This document shows, in pieces, positions 1 through 10,000 of a stretch of DNA of 64,000 nucleotides. Where the stretch lies: assembly GCA_965240365.1 (NCBI GenBank), contig OZ251218.1, positions 2,728,001-2,792,000 of the forward strand, in the 5' to 3' direction. This DNA comes from G965240365 sp965240365 (GTDB taxonomy: Bacteria > Pseudomonadota > Gammaproteobacteria > Eutrophobiales > Eutrophobiaceae). The first letter of the stretch is position 1; each line of letters starts with the position of its first letter. The translations under genes were made by a program, and so were the position numbers. Under the pieces are notes generated by a model, which ran no database searches, had not been told where the DNA came from, and saw nothing but the letters and a program-made list of their open reading frames with translations.

Positions 1-1
1 G

Positions 2-2845
2 AAGAACGGCGGGGTGATTCGGCTGGTGGCCAAAGGCGCCGGGAGTTCGTTGCTTAATACGGGTGTGTTGAACGCGGCCTCTGAAAAGGGCGCGGGCGGG
101 GCGGTTAAGCTGGAAGCCGGGGGTAAGGTTGAGGTTTCGGGCGAGGCGCGGATTACGGTTGCGTCCGGGACAGGCCAGGGTGGGCGGATTGATATTAGTG
201 GTGCGGATGTGGCTGTTTCTGATAGCGCCCTGATTACTGCCGCCTCCGGGGTGGGTCAGGGCCAGACGGGTGATGCCCTTCTTGACGTGGATTCCAGCTT
301 TCGCCGGGCGGCTACGGGCGTCCTGCCCTCTCGCCGCATACAGGGCGTCCTGCCCATAAATGACTCAGAAGGTGCAGATTCCAAAGGACTGGCAACCAAC
401 AACCAGACCCGTCATTCCAGCGAAAGCTGGAATCCAGGAAAAACGACGCATTCCGGCGCAGGCCGGAATGACATTATTAGTCACGCGGGCGGCACGATTA
501 AGATCAAGGCCAGTAACAAGGTCGCGGTCACGGGCAAGGCGCGAATTACGGCCGCCTCCGGGGTTGGCCAGGGCGGGCAGATTGACATCAGTGGCGGGGA
601 CGTGGCCGTTTCTGGCAGCGCCCGGCTGGATGTTTCGGGGGGTGCTGTCTCTGGCGGCGCGATTAAGATTAAGGCCAGTAACAAGGTCGCGGTCACGGGC
701 AAGGCGCGTATTACGGCGGCCTCGGGGACGGGGAAAGGCGGGCGGATTGATATTAGTGGTGCGGATGTGGCTGTTTCTGGTCAGGCCCGGCTGGATGTTT
801 CGAGCGGTCTCTCCGCGGCGGGCAAGGGCCAGACGGGCGATGCCCTTCTCAACGTGGATTCCAGCTTTCGCTGGGCGGCTACGGGCGTCCTGCCCTCTCG
901 CCGCATACAGGGCGTCCTGCCCATAAATGACTCAGAAGGTGCAGATTCCAAAGGACTGGCAACCAACAACCAGACCCGTCATTCCAGCGAAAGCTGGAAT
1001 CCAGGAAAAACGACGCATTCCGGCGCAGGCCGGAATGACATTATTAGTCACGCGGGCGGCACGATTAGGATCAAGGCCAGTAACAAGGTCGCGGTTTCGG
1101 ATAAGGCGCGTATTACGGCGGTCTCGGGGACGGGGAAAGGCGGGCGGATTGATATTAGTGGTGCGGATGTGGTTGTTTCTGGTCAGGCCCGGCTGGATGT
1201 TTCGAGCGGTCTATCCGCGGCGGGCAAGGGCCAGACGGGCGATGCCCTTCTCAACGTGGATTCCAGCTTTCGCTGGAATGACGGCGGGGGCGGGAATGAC
1301 GTTGGGGGTGGGGTTAGAAATGACGGAGAAGGCGCAGGGCATAAAGGACTGGCAACAAACACAAACACCCGTCATTCCAGCGAAAGCTGGAATCCAGGAA
1401 AAACGACGCATTCCGGCGGTAGCCGGAATGACATTATTAGTCACGCGGGCGGCACGATTAAGATCAAGGCCAGTAACAAGGTCGCGGTTTCGGACAAGGC
1501 GCGTATTACGGCCGCCTCGGGGACGGGTAAAGGCGGGCGGATTGATATTAGTGGTGGGGACGTGTCCATTTCTGATAGCGCCCTGATTACTGCCGCCTCC
1601 GGGGTGGGTCAGGGCCGGGCCGGTGATGCCCTTCTCAACATGGATTCCAGCTTTCGCTGGAATGACGTCGGGGGTGGGAATGACGACGGGGGCGGGGTCA
1701 GGAATGGCGGCAGGAATGGCGGCCAGAATAACGGCGAAGCCAAAAAGCATAAAGGACTGGCAACCAACAACCAGACCCGTCATTCCAGCGAAAGCTGGAA
1801 TCCAGGAAAAACGACGCATTCCGGCGGTAGCCGGAATGACATTATCAGTCACGCGGGCGGCACGATTAAGATCAAGGCCAGTAACAAGGTCGCGGTCACG
1901 GACAAGGCCCGTATTACGGCCGCCTCGGGGACGGGGAAAGGCGGGCAGATTGACATCAGCGGCGGGGAAGTGTCCATTTCTGATAGCGCCCTGATTACCG
2001 CCGCCTCCGGGGTTGGTCAGACCCGTCATTCCAGCGAAAGCTGGAATCCAGGAAAAACAACCCATTCCGGCCCAGGCCGGAATGCCATTACCGGTCTGGC
2101 AGGTGGCACAATCAAACTCAAGGCCCAAAACAAGGCCGTGGTCTCGGGTAAGGCCCAAATTACCGTCGCCTCCGAAACCGGCAAGGGCGGTCAGATAGAA
2201 ATCACCGGCGACAAGGTCGGTCTCCTGGGTCAGGCCCGGCTGGACGCCTCGGGCGCGGCCGGGGGCGGGGGGATTCTGGTTGGCGGCGATTATCAGGGCA
2301 AAAACCCGGCCGTCAGGAACGCCAGGATCACCTACATCGGCAAGAACGCGCGCCTGAGCGCGGACGCCAAAACAAAAGGCAAGGGCGGCCGGATCATCGT
2401 CTGGGCGGACGACACCACGCGCTATCACGGGCAGATTTCGGCCCGCGGCGGCGCACAGGGCGGCGATGGCGGCTTTGTCGAGGTCTCGGGCAAGCGTTAT
2501 CTGGCGTTTCGGGGCGAGGTGGATGTGGCCGCGCCCAAAGGCCGGGCCGGGACGCTGCTGCTGGACCCGAACGACCTTTGCATCGGCGGCACGGCCACCT
2601 CAAACAGTTGCGACGGCACAACCGCCAACCCCACGCCGGAAGACACCACCGCCCCCTTTAGCGCGGCCTCGGACACGGCCAACTCCTGGGTCAGCCAGGC
2701 GACCCTGACCCGGCTGGGCGACGGGCGGCGCCAATATCCGCTTCCCAGGCCAATCAGAACATCTACTTCGACAGCGACATCAGCCTTGGCGCGGGCTTCA
2801 CCGGGACCTTCGAACTCACCGCCCAACAGGGCGACATCAACATGA
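2..2845 (+). CDS. giant adhesin, fragment 1 (FHA-like, 5' end outside window)
   Basis: This is the N-terminal-side part of a secreted filamentous adhesin. The frame is already open at the window edge, so the signal peptide and any two-partner-secretion domain lie upstream. Residues 1-760 are imperfect repeats of the type GGTIKIKASNKVAV...KARITAASGTGKGGRIDISG, typical of filamentous haemagglutinin beta-helices. At about 2456-2575 the motif GGFVEVSGK...LAFRGEVDVAAP...GTLLLDPNDL is the hallmark of TpsA-type haemagglutinin proteins. Five in-frame copies of genomic palindromic repeats add peptides such as RHSSESWNPGKTTHSG. The adhesin frame is lost near 2725: the last roughly 40 codons of this open frame are out of register, and the sequence resumes in another frame as NQNIYFDSDISLG. 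The fragment probably belongs to the same gene as the next three. No cognate TpsB transporter is in the window. Confidence 0.85.
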   Translation, partial: KNGGVIRLVAKGAGSSLLNTGVLNAASEKGAGGAVKLEAGGKVEVSGEARITVASGTGQGGRIDISGADVAVSDSALITAASGVGQGQTGDALLDVDSSFRRAATGVLPSRRIQGVLPINDSEGADSKGLATNNQTRHSSESWNPGKTTHSGAGRNDIISHAGGTIKIKASNKVAVTGKARITAASGVGQGGQIDISGGDVAVSGSARLDVSGGAVSGGAIKIKASNKVAVTGKARITAASGTGKGGRIDISGADVAVSGQARLDVSSGLSAAGKGQTGDALLNVDSSFRWAATGVLPSRRIQGVLPINDSEGADSKGLATNNQTRHSSESWNPGKTTHSGAGRNDIISHAGGTIRIKASNKVAVSDKARITAVSGTGKGGRIDISGADVVVSGQARLDVSSGLSAAGKGQTGDALLNVDSSFRWNDGGGGNDVGGGVRNDGEGAGHKGLATNTNTRHSSESWNPGKTTHSGGSRNDIISHAGGTIKIKASNKVAVSDKARITAASGTGKGGRIDISGGDVSISDSALITAASGVGQGRAGDALLNMDSSFRWNDVGGGNDDGGGVRNGGRNGGQNNGEAKKHKGLATNNQTRHSSESWNPGKTTHSGGSRNDIISHAGGTIKIKASNKVAVTDKARITAASGTGKGGQIDISGGEVSISDSALITAASGVGQTRHSSESWNPGKTTHSGPGRNAITGLAGGTIKLKAQNKAVVSGKAQITVASETGKGGQIEITGDKVGLLGQARLDASGAAGGGGILVGGDYQGKNPAVRNARITYIGKNARLSADAKTKGKGGRIIVWADDTTRYHGQISARGGAQGGDGGFVEVSGKRYLAFRGEVDVAAPKGRAGTLLLDPNDLCIGGTATSNSCDGTTANPTPEDTTAPFSAASDTANSWVSQATLTRLGDGRRQYPLPRPIRTSTSTATSALARASPGPSNSPPNRATST
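290..472 (+). repeat. in-frame palindromic repeat cassette, copy 1
   Basis: A composite of genome-wide repeat pieces inside the adhesin frame: a half element GATTCCAGCTTTCGC, then the reverse complement of the TATGGACAGG...CCTGTATGCGGCG element (about 325-363), then GTCATTCCAGCGAAAGCTGG (410) and a closing ATTCCGGCGCAGGCCGGAAT palindrome. It contains no stop codon in the adhesin frame. Confidence 0.85.
857..1039 (+). repeat. in-frame palindromic repeat cassette, copy 2
   Basis: Nearly identical to the cassette 567 bases upstream and the same length (183 bases). It includes the inverted TATGGACAGG-type element at about 893-931 and the GTCATTCC...GGAATGAC palindromes from 978. Confidence 0.85.
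1259..1432 (+). repeat. in-frame palindromic repeat cassette, copy 3
   Basis: Here the half element is intact as GATTCCAGCTTTCGCTGGAA, followed by extra GGGAATGACG-like spacers, and the TATGGACAGG-type element is absent. The second palindrome pair starts at 1371. The adhesin frame stays open throughout. Confidence 0.8.
1642..1840 (+). repeat. in-frame palindromic repeat cassette, copy 4
   Basis: Same organisation as copy 3, with a longer spacer encoding Gly/Asn/Asp-rich sequence (NDVGGGNDDGGGVRNGGRNG). The second palindrome pair starts at 1779. Confidence 0.8.
2025..2085 (+). repeat. in-frame palindromic repeat cassette, copy 5 (short)
   Basis: Only the second half of the cassette is present: GTCATTCCAGCGAAAGCTGG, a short AAAAACAACC spacer and a final ATTCCGGCCCAGGCCGGAAT palindrome. 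It joins the flanking beta-helix repeats in frame. Confidence 0.8.
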
Positions 2846-3942
2846 ACGGCCACAGCCTCACGCTCGCGGGCGCCACGGTCCTGGCCCGGTTTTTCGCCGG
2901 GAACGACATCCTCACCGGCGCGATCAATATCGCAAACGGCAACATTACTTTGTCCGCCCAGCGCAACATCAGTCTCGCCGTGCTCACCGCCGGGGGCGCC
3001 GACGGCAGCGTCACTATCGGGTCTGATGGCGTCGTTTCCCAGACCGGCGTCATCACCACGCCGACCTTGAACATCAACCATGGCTCCTGGCGGGGGCAGT
3101 ACAACCTGGATACGCAAAACAACGCCATCACCACGCTGGACGTGCGCCGCAACCTGCGCAACAACCTTCGCTTTCGGGACGACACGGGCTTTCAGATAAC
3201 CGGCTTTCTCAACACCAGCAGCACGCGCGGCGGCACGACCACGCCCCACGCCATCACCCTCAACAGCGCCGGGGCCATCACCCAGGCCACGAACGCGAAA
3301 ATCGAGGGCACGGGGACCCTGATCAAGCAGGGCGCGGGCACGCTCACGCTCAGCGAGCGCAACAACGAATTCACGGGCCGGCTCCGCATCGAGGCCGGCA
3401 CGGTTCACTTGAGCCACAGCGGCAATCTGGCCCTTGAAAACGGCATTGTCGATTTCCAGAATCCCACCGCGACCGTGGCCAGGCTCACCAACAGCAGCAG
3501 CCAGACCATCGCCGGCCTCGCCGGCGGCAACGCCAACAGCGGGGTCGAAATTCAGCGGGGGGCCACCCTGACCATAAACAACGCCCGCGCCACCAACACC
3601 ACCTTTGGCGGCGTCCTCAAGGACGGCGGCGGCAGCGGCAGCGGCGCCCTCACCATCGCCGGCCAGGGCATGCTGACCCTCAGCCGCGCCTACACCTACA
3701 CGGGCGCCATCACCATTAAAGGCTGGACCGGCGCGGCCAGCGCCGAGGACAGCGAGAAAAACGGCAGCCGCCTGACCGTGCTGCGCGGAGGCCCAACAGC
3801 AAGCGGCACAATCACCGTAGAAAACTACGGCAGCATCATCTTCGGGGATACCACATATCCAAATAATAGACTTAGCGCCCCGCTGAATCTGTCCGGGGCC
3901 GGGCGCCTGGTCCAATCCCGATCCGGACGCCTCCGGCCGTGA
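2842..3942 (+). CDS. giant adhesin, fragment 2
   Basis: This continues the adhesin in a different frame. Homologous sequence is already readable upstream of the nominal ATG (NIYFDSDISLGAGFTGTFEL, from about 2758), so that ATG is not a true start. The fragment opens with a haemagglutinin-like stretch (TAQQGDINMNGHSLTLAG). It then enters autotransporter-associated beta-strand repeats, for example TLIKQGAGTLTLSERNNEFT. The last dozen residues are out of frame: the +1 frame reads NPDPDASGRERLGALRN, which matches the sibling repeat motif found later in the protein. There is no ribosome binding site, promoter or signal peptide, so it is read as part of the larger gene. The break is either a real lesion or a consensus error. 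Confidence 0.75.
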   Translation: MNGHSLTLAGATVLARFFAGNDILTGAINIANGNITLSAQRNISLAVLTAGGADGSVTIGSDGVVSQTGVITTPTLNINHGSWRGQYNLDTQNNAITTLDVRRNLRNNLRFRDDTGFQITGFLNTSSTRGGTTTPHAITLNSAGAITQATNAKIEGTGTLIKQGAGTLTLSERNNEFTGRLRIEAGTVHLSHSGNLALENGIVDFQNPTATVARLTNSSSQTIAGLAGGNANSGVEIQRGATLTINNARATNTTFGGVLKDGGGSGSGALTIAGQGMLTLSRAYTYTGAITIKGWTGAASAEDSEKNGSRLTVLRGGPTASGTITVENYGSIIFGDTTYPNNRLSAPLNLSGAGRLVQSRSGRLRP

Positions 3943-4077
3943 ACGCCTCGGCGCGCTACGCAATCAGGGAACAGTCAGTGTCCTTTCGCTTGCAGGCGCC
4001 ATGACCCTGTCCGGCGACACCACCATTAAACACGTCGGCCGCCCAGCCCCTGTATCTCCCTCTGACTGCAACCCCCG

Positions 4078-7000
4078 GTGATACCACGCTTGAACCTGGG
4101 GGCGAATAACCTCACCTTATATACCGGGAGCGGGAGTGTCATCAATTTTTGGGGGCCCGTCCTCACCAACCTCTCCGGCGCCTACTCCTCGGGCACCCTC
4201 ACCGTCACGGGTACGGGCAATTTCATCAAGGCCGGCCCCGGTACCCTTAATATCGGCAGAGCTTTTGGCGCGACAAGGCTCAACCACACCGGCAATACCG
4301 AAATCCAGGGCGGTACCTTCAATGCCGTCCACAGCATCGCCAACTTCAGCATAAGCAACAACAAGCTGGTCATAAAAGGCGGGACCCTCAATATCGGCGC
4401 GAAAAACTACACCATCGGCAGCCTGCGGATGACAGGCGGCGCCATCAACGGCACGGGCACGCTGACGCTCAACAACGCTAACAGCACGCCGGCCGGCCGG
4501 CGCAACTTCATCCTCGAAAGCGGCACGGTCAACGCCGTCCTCGGGGGCAACGCCGGGCTTCTCAAGGAGGGCGCGGCGAACAGCCTGGTCACCCTGACCC
4601 GCGCCAACACCTACACGGGCGCGACCAGGATCGGACGGGGCACGCTGCGCATCAACCACCCCGAAGGGCTGGGCGCCGCGAGCGGTAGCGTGACCATCCT
4701 CCGGGACGGGATCCTGGAATCGGCGCTGGCCACATCTACCCAGCCGCTCATGTTTAGAACGGGACAGACCCTGACCCTGAATGGGGGCATCCTGCGGCTG
4801 CGGAAATCCCATGCGGATACCTCGGCCGGAACGTTCAGCAACCCCATCATACTGAACGCGCTAGCCGGCACCACCGTCGGGCGCGACACTGTCAGCTTCA
4901 TTGAGCACAGACTGGTTGGCCCGACAAACACCACGGCCAACTGCACGCTCACCGCCTGCGACCGGACCACGACCCTGAGCGACCTGAGCCTCGGCCATAC
5001 CCTGGGCATCAGGACGAGCAAGACCGGCAATCTTACCGGGAACTACAACTCCAACGTCCGGGTCAGCGGCAACCTGCAACTGCGCGGAAACAACAACACC
5101 CACACCGGCCTGATCAAGGAAGGCGCGGGCGACCTGAAACTGGACGGAACCAGCAACTACACCGGCCCGACCACCATCAACGGCGGCAGCCTCACGCTCG
5201 GCAGGACCAACGCCATCTCCACCAGCAGCCGGCTGATTATCAACAACGGCGCGACCCTGAATATGGGCGACTTCAACCAGACCCTGAAGGGCCTGCGGCT
5301 GAACAATGGCAACATCAAGGCCAACGCCCGGCTCGCCACCGCCTCGCTCACCGAACGGGGCGTGCTGACCGTGACCCCGCGCGCCGGCACGGAAACCGCC
5401 GCCGAGGGCCTCGGCGAATTTGACGTGCGCAAGGGCAGCATTGAGGCCATCCTGCGCGGGCAGAACATCAACCTCATCAAACGCTCGGACGGCACGACCG
5501 CGGCGATCCAGACCGAAACCGGTAGCCCCAACGACATCGGCGGCACCGTGCGCCTGAGCTTTGCGGGCGCGCACCCGCTCACGGGTGACGTCACCATCGA
5601 GGCCGGGCGGCTGATTATTACCGGCACGCTGGCCGGCGGTACCCTGAGCGTGCGCGGGACCTACGATCTGAAAGGCGTCAACCGGAGCTGGACCGGCGTG
5701 ACCCTGATTTCGGGCCGTATTATCGACACCGGGACCCAGGCGGACCCCACCGTCAAAGGCGCCCTGACCGTCACCGGGACCTTTAACCTCCAAAGCGGCA
5801 CGGTCAGCGCCAAAATCTCCGGCGCGGGCGGGCTGGTCAAGAACCAGGTGAACGACACCACGCCGGGCAAGGTCACCCTGAGTAATGCCGGCAACGACTA
5901 CAACGGCGCCATCACCATCAACAAGGGCACGCTGGCCATTACCAGCGCGGGCGCGCTGGGCGCGGGCACAAGCGCGATCACGGTCAACAGCGGCGGCACG
6001 CTGGCGCTGGAACCCGCCACGGGCAGCCTCACCCTGAGCCGGGCCCTGAACCTGGTCGGCGGCGCGCTCGCCAGCCTGCGCGGTAACAATAATATCTGGA
6101 GCGGCGCGATCAGCCTCCGGGGCACGGGCGCGAACGTCGTCAACATCATCCGCAGCGCGGCCGGCAGCACGCTGACCGTCAACCGCGATCTCAGCCTGCA
6201 ATTCGGCACGACCGCCACGGCCCGCAATCTCAAGATAAAAGGCATGGGCAATGTCGTCCTCTCGGGCGTCATCAGCGGCCTTGGCGGCCTGATCAAGGGC
6301 GACCCCGCCGGCGACGCGGGCCGGCTCACGCTCTCGGGCGACAACACCTTCGCGGGCGCGGTCACGGTCAACCACGGCGTGCTCCGCGTCGAGCACAACA
6401 ACGCGCTCGGCACGGCCCCTGGAAACGTGGCCAGCACGACCACCGTCAACGATGGCGCGACCCTGGACCTCGCCGGCGACGCGGGCGGCCTGAGCATCGC
6501 CAGCGCCGAAAGCCTGACCCTGAGCGGGGCGGGCGCCGCGAGCGTCCCGGGCGAGCCCAAGCTGCGCAATATCAGCGGCAACAACACCCTCAACGGCAAT
6601 ATCCAGTTGCGGAACGATGTCCCCATCCACGCCGCCGCGAACACGACCCTCACGCTCGCGGGCGTTATCAGCCGCGCCACGTCCGTAAGCTCGGCGGTCG
6701 GCCTGAGCAAGACCGGCGCGGGCACGCTCAAGCTCACGGGCATAAACACCTACCAGGGCAACACCAGCATCGACGAGGGCGAACTCGAACTCGACAACGC
6801 CAGCGGCAACGTCATCGCCCAAAGCGCCAATGTCATCCTGGCCACCGGCAGTGGCAGCCCCAAACTGAGTATTACCACAAACCAGACCCTCCGCTCGCTG
6901 CAAGGCGGCGGCGAAGTCGCCATTACCAGCGGCCAAAGGCTGACCGTAAACCAGATCGCCGGCGCGAATACCACTTACAACGGCGTTATCAGCGGCGCGG

Positions 7001-10000
7001 GCGGCGCCGGTGGCGGCCTCACCAAGACCGGCACGGGCACGCTCACGCTCGGCGGCCAGAACACCTACGCCGGGACCACCCTGGTCAACGCGGGCAAGCT
7101 CGCCATTACGCACGCCGAGGCGCTCGGGGCCACGGGCGATGGCAACGGGACCACCGTGGCCAGCGGCGCGACCCTGGAACTGCGGGGCCGGGCGAGCTTT
7201 GACGCGAGCGGCACGCTCAACGGTTACAGCAATATCACCGTGGCCGAGAACCTGACACTAAACGGCGGCACACTGCGCAACCTGCACGGCTTCAATATCC
7301 TCAGCGGCACGATCACACTCGGGGCCGACAGCCTCATCGACAGCCACCGGGACGAGGACACGGTGGTCGGCACGATTGACCCCGGGCAGCCCGGTTGCCC
7401 CGGGACCGAGGCCTGCGAGAGCAAGGGCCTGCCGGGTCGCCTGAGCCTCTCCGGCGTCATCAGCAGCGGGACCGGCAACTACGGCCTGACCAAGATTGGC
7501 GAGCACAACCTGGTCCTCTCGGGCGCGAACACCTACGGCGGCGAGACCATCGTTGCCCAGGGCGCGCTGACGGCCAGCCACAACAGCGCCCTCGGCGCCA
7601 CCACGGGCGCGAACGCGGGGACCATCGTCTATAACAACGCGAACCTGAGCTTGCAGGGCAACACCGACAATCCCAACATCGCCATCGGCGCCGAAGCCCT
7701 GACGCTCGCGGGCGGCAGCCTCAACAGCGGCACGGGCGACAACAGTTGGGCCGGCGACATCGCGCTCGATGTCACCCGCGTCCGCAATAACACGACTGGC
7801 ACGGTGACCCTCGGCACGACCAGCGCCACCAGCGCCATCAACGCCCTGCGCGGCAATCTCCGCATTAGCGGCAGCATTAACCTCAGCAGCGGCATGAGCA
7901 CGGCGGCCCGCGCCCATACCCTCGAAATCTTCACCACCCCGGCCTTCGGCGCAACCCCGGCCAGCGCCGTGACCATCAGCGGCAATATCAGCGGCGCGGG
8001 CGGCAACCTGACTAAGCTCGGCGGCGGCAAACTCACGCTGAGCGGCACGAACACCTACACCGGCCTCACCCAAATCGGCCGCGCCGCCACCACCGCGGCC
8101 CTGGCCGTCAGCGGCGGCGAACTCGAACTTCAGCGCGGCAATGCCATCGCCAACGGCGGCGCGGTCAACCTGGCCAATGTCGCCAACACCAAACTCACCG
8201 TCACCCGTGGCGAGACCATCGGCGCGCTCTCCGGCGGCGGCGCGGCGGGCGGCAATATCCAAATCGAAAGCGGCCAGACCTTGACCGTGAACCAGAGCGG
8301 CCCCACCAGCTACAACGGCCTCATCCGCGGCGCGGGCGGCCTGGAAAAGACCGGCACGGGCGCGCTCACGCTCGGCGGCGCGAACACCTACGGCGGGACC
8401 ACCCTGGTTTCCGGCGGCGCGCTGATTATCACCAACAGCCGCGCGCTCGGGGCCACGGGCGCGGCCGCCGGGACCACCGTGAGCAACGGCGCGACCCTGC
8501 GGCTTGGCGGCAATAATCTCGATGTGGCCGAGGCCCTGAACCTCGGCGGCACGCTGGACAACCCGGCCGGCGATAACGAATACAGCGGCGCCATCACGCT
8601 CACGGGCACGGGCACGCTGGCGAGCGCGGCCGGCCACACCCTGATCGTCAGCGGCAACATCGGCGGCGCGGGCGGCCTGAGCAAGACCGGCGCGGGCACG
8701 CTCACGCTCTCCGGCACGGGCGATAACAACTACGCCGGGGCGACCAATGTCGCCGCCGGGATCCTGCGCATCCGCAAGAGCAGCGCGCTCGGGAGCACGG
8801 CCGGGGCCACCACCGTGGCCGGCGGCGCGACCCTGGAACTCGACTCGGCGAACGGCAACCTGAGCATCGCCGAAACCCTGAGCCTGGCCGGGGAAGGCGT
8901 CCTGGGCGACCCGGGGAACCTCTTCAGCGGTGTCGGCGCGCTGCGCAACGTCCGCGGCAACAACACCCTCAGCGGCACGATTACGCTCGCGGGGCACGTG
9001 CGCATATACAGCTACAGACGCGACGCCGGCGACACGGCTAACCGCCTCACGCTCTCGGGCAACATCGGCGAGACCGCCGGCGCAGAATTCGACCTGACCA
9101 AGATCGGCGCGGGCAAGCTCACGCTCAGCGGCACAAACACCTACACGGGCGTGACTACCATCGAAGAGGGCGAACTGGAACTGGCCAATACGGACACCAC
9201 GGATGGCAATCAGGGCGCGATTCACGATAGCTCCGCTGTTGACCTGGGCACGGTCGCCGGCGCCAGACTCACCGTTACCAACAGCGAGACCATCGGTACG
9301 CTCTCCGGCGGCGGCGCGGCAGGCGGCACTATCCAAATCGAAAGCGGCCAGACCCTGACCGTGAACCAGGGCGCGGATGGTGGCGAATACAGCGGCCGCA
9401 TCGGCGGCGCGGGCAACCTGGTCAAGAAAGGCGTCGGGGACCTCATGCTGCGCGCGGCCAATGACTACAGCGGGACCACCCGGGTTGAGGAGGGCACGCT
9501 GGCTATCACTCACGAAAGCGCGCTCGGGACCGCGGCCGGCGCGACCACCGTGGACGCCGACGCGACCCTGAGACTTGAGGGAGACAACCTCAACGTGGCC
9601 GAGGCCCTGAACCTTTCCGGCACGCTGGCCAACGAGGGCGATAACGAATACAGCGGCGCGATGACGCTCACGGGCACGGGCACGCTGGACAGCGAGGCCA
9701 ACAGCACCCTGACCGTCACCGGCAATATCGGCGGCACGGGCGGCCTGGAAAAGACCGGCGCGGGCATGGTCGCGCTCATGGGCACGGGCACGAACACCTA
9801 CGCCGGGGTGACCAATGTCAATGCAGGGATATTGCGCATCGGCAAGAACAGCGCGCTTGGGGCCGCGACCACGGCCGGCAACACCACGGTCGCGGCCGGC
9901 GCGACCCTGCAACTCGCGGCCCCCGGGACCGACAGCCTCACGATCACCGAAAGCCTGAGCCTGGCCGGCGGCGCGCTCGGCAACCTGCGCGGCAACAACA

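Noticed and set aside
1211..2428. 405-codon minus-strand frame with repeated IPAKAGI and SWIPAFAGMTG peptides
   Set aside because: The peptides are alternate-frame translations of the palindromic repeats, a familiar false protein.
2497..3963. 488-codon minus-strand open frame
   Set aside because: It lies opposite clear adhesin sequence and has no recognisable domain or ribosome site.
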